In this document: positions 63,104-64,000 of the stretch, in pieces | Numbering within the stretch: position 1 is the stretch's first letter | Layout: every line of letters starts with the position of its first letter | NCBI RefSeq assembly: GCF_002163585.1 | Contig: NZ_CP015579.1 | Coordinates: 4,307,501-4,371,500 of the forward strand | DNA: 64,000 bases | Reading direction: 5' to 3' | From: Tatumella citrea | Lineage (GTDB): Bacteria > Pseudomonadota > Gammaproteobacteria > Enterobacterales > Enterobacteriaceae | Notes under the pieces: model-generated | Seen by the model: only the letters and a program-made list of their open reading frames with translations | The model's database searches: none | Told to the model about the DNA's origin: nothing | Program-made: the position numbers and the translations under genes

Positions 63104-63688
63104 ATGCAAATCAAATCACTGGTAGTTGGCGTCCTTTCTGCTCTGTCTCTGACTGTTTCTATGGCTCATGCAGCTACAACAACAGTCAATGGCGGAACTG
63201 TGCATTTTAAAGGTGAAGTTGTTGATGCTGCCTGCGCAGTTGATGCAGGATCTGTTGATCAGACTGTACAACTGGGTCAGGTTAAAGCGAGTACACTGGC
63301 TGCTCAGGGTGATACCAGCAGTGCTGTAGGCTTCAATATTCAATTAGATGACTGCGATATCACTACTGCTACCAAAGCATCAATTGCTTTTGCCGGAGTA
63401 ACTGCAACGGGTACGACCACTGACTCTACTGGCGCTTCTACTTCCACTTCCTATCCTGATGTACTGGCTCTGCAAAGCTCATCAGCAGGCTCTGCGTCCA
63501 ACGTTGGTATTCAGATTCTGGACAGCACTGGTTCAGCTCTGAAACTTGACGGTGCGACTTTCAGCACTGCCAAAACACTAGTTAATGGTACTAACACCCT
63601 GCCATTCCAGGCTCGTTATTATGCTCTGGGTGCAGCTCAGGCGGGTACTGCTAACGCAGATGCTACCTTCCAGGTTCAGTACCAGTAA
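63104..63688 (+). CDS. Type 1 fimbrial major subunit (FimA family)
   Basis: Fimbrial pilin of 194 residues. Signal peptide [23 protein letters not shown]; mature part has the pilin pattern [18 protein letters not shown], Cys pair with DDCDI, and C-terminal FQARYYALG...ATFQVQYQ, the donor-strand-exchange end. It is secreted via chaperone and usher that must lie beyond the window. The ATG at 63104 is chosen because it gives the signal peptide; the frame is open upstream but the added residues are not protein-like. Confidence 0.93.
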   Translation: MQIKSLVVGVLSALSLTVSMAHAATTTVNGGTVHFKGEVVDAACAVDAGSVDQTVQLGQVKASTLAAQGDTSSAVGFNIQLDDCDITTATKASIAFAGVTATGTTTDSTGASTSTSYPDVLALQSSSAGSASNVGIQILDSTGSALKLDGATFSTAKTLVNGTNTLPFQARYYALGAAQAGTANADATFQVQYQ

Positions 63689-63763
63689 GAATATACATCG
63701 GGTATTTCCATATCCGGGACCAGGGATGGTCCGTCTTCATTTTCCTGATACAGAGAATATGAC

Positions 63764-64000
63764 ATGTGGAAAACAGGATTATTTTTACTGTTGACTATTA
63801 CCGGGCAATCGATAGCGTTTCCGATTAATACTGTCAGTCTGGCTGGCGGGTTGATGAAATTTCAGGGTGAAATTTTGTCGAATACCTGCGTTGTTGATGA
63901 TGGCGATCGTTATCTGACAGTGGCGATGGGGCAGGTGAGTAATAATAAATTTTCACATGCTGGCGATGATTCGGATCCTGTACCGTTTTCTCTGCATTTT
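63764..64000 (+). CDS. Fimbrial minor subunit, 5' part only
   Basis: Start of a second pilin-like gene, 79 codons before the window ends. Signal peptide MWKTGLFLLLTITGQSIA, then NTVSLAGGLMKFQGEILSNTCVVDDGDRYLTVAMGQV, which parallels the preceding pilin. It follows after 75 bases and is probably a PapH/FimI-like minor subunit of the same operon. Confidence 0.85.
   Translation, partial: MWKTGLFLLLTITGQSIAFPINTVSLAGGLMKFQGEILSNTCVVDDGDRYLTVAMGQVSNNKFSHAGDDSDPVPFSLHF

Overview
The window is chromosomal DNA of a gammaproteobacterium of the order Enterobacterales. The ribose operon, kup, ravA-viaA, asnC-mioC, oriC, mnmG-rsmG and the eight-subunit ATP synthase operon follow the order of the Escherichia coli origin region, and the proteins are close to E. 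coli over their full length. The accessory genes (membrane-type gluconate/polyol dehydrogenase, guanidine carboxylase operon) fit a plant- or insect-associated Erwiniaceae such as Tatumella, Pantoea or Erwinia; that family assignment is inference. No rRNA, tRNA, insertion sequence, phage gene or CRISPR array was seen.

Positions 1-12000 hold the 3' end of an hsrA-type MFS gene, then rbsDACBKR on the minus strand with a palindromic RbsR operator before rbsD, kup, and the ravA-viaA pair. asnA, which E. coli has between viaA and asnC, is missing. Positions 12100-16190 hold asnC, mioC, oriC (about 13261-13533, with DnaA boxes and three AT-rich 13-mers), mnmG and rsmG. A 1.16 kb non-coding stretch follows and ends in a clear sigma70-type promoter for atpIBEFHAGDC (17343-24415), closed by a strong terminator. 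A secreted trypsin-fold protease, glmU and glmS come next.

After the glmS terminator (30294) the window turns accessory: an orphan amino-acid-binding protein, a DUF2817 hydrolase, a small monooxygenase, ydcF, an SDR/LysR pair, a lipoprotein, a LysR gene divergent from a translationally coupled metallo-hydrolase/amidase pair, a DMT exporter with its own LysR gene, and a Kch-type potassium channel. A LacI-type regulator then faces a three-gene flavoprotein/cytochrome c dehydrogenase (44219-48055) that oxidises a sugar acid or polyol at the periplasmic face of the membrane.

The richest part is 48137-61561. A minus-strand operon encodes an ABC transporter, two DUF1989 proteins and a 'urea carboxylase'-type biotin enzyme. 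Its leader carries a guanidine-I (ykkC) riboswitch at about 56045-56140. This marks the operon as guanidine uptake and degradation (guanidine carboxylase plus carboxyguanidine deiminase), not urea degradation. Allophanate hydrolase, the expected last enzyme, is not in the window. Divergent from it is a second operon: a nitrate/sulfonate-type ABC transporter, an amidase, and a dehydrogenase strongly resembling ureidoglycolate dehydrogenase AllD. I read this pair as a nitrogen-salvage island for guanidine and ureides; the ureide half is inference. The window ends with a secreted Nuc-type phospholipase-D-fold nuclease, an 800-base AT-rich non-coding stretch, and the first two genes of a chaperone-usher fimbrial operon, the second cut by the window edge.
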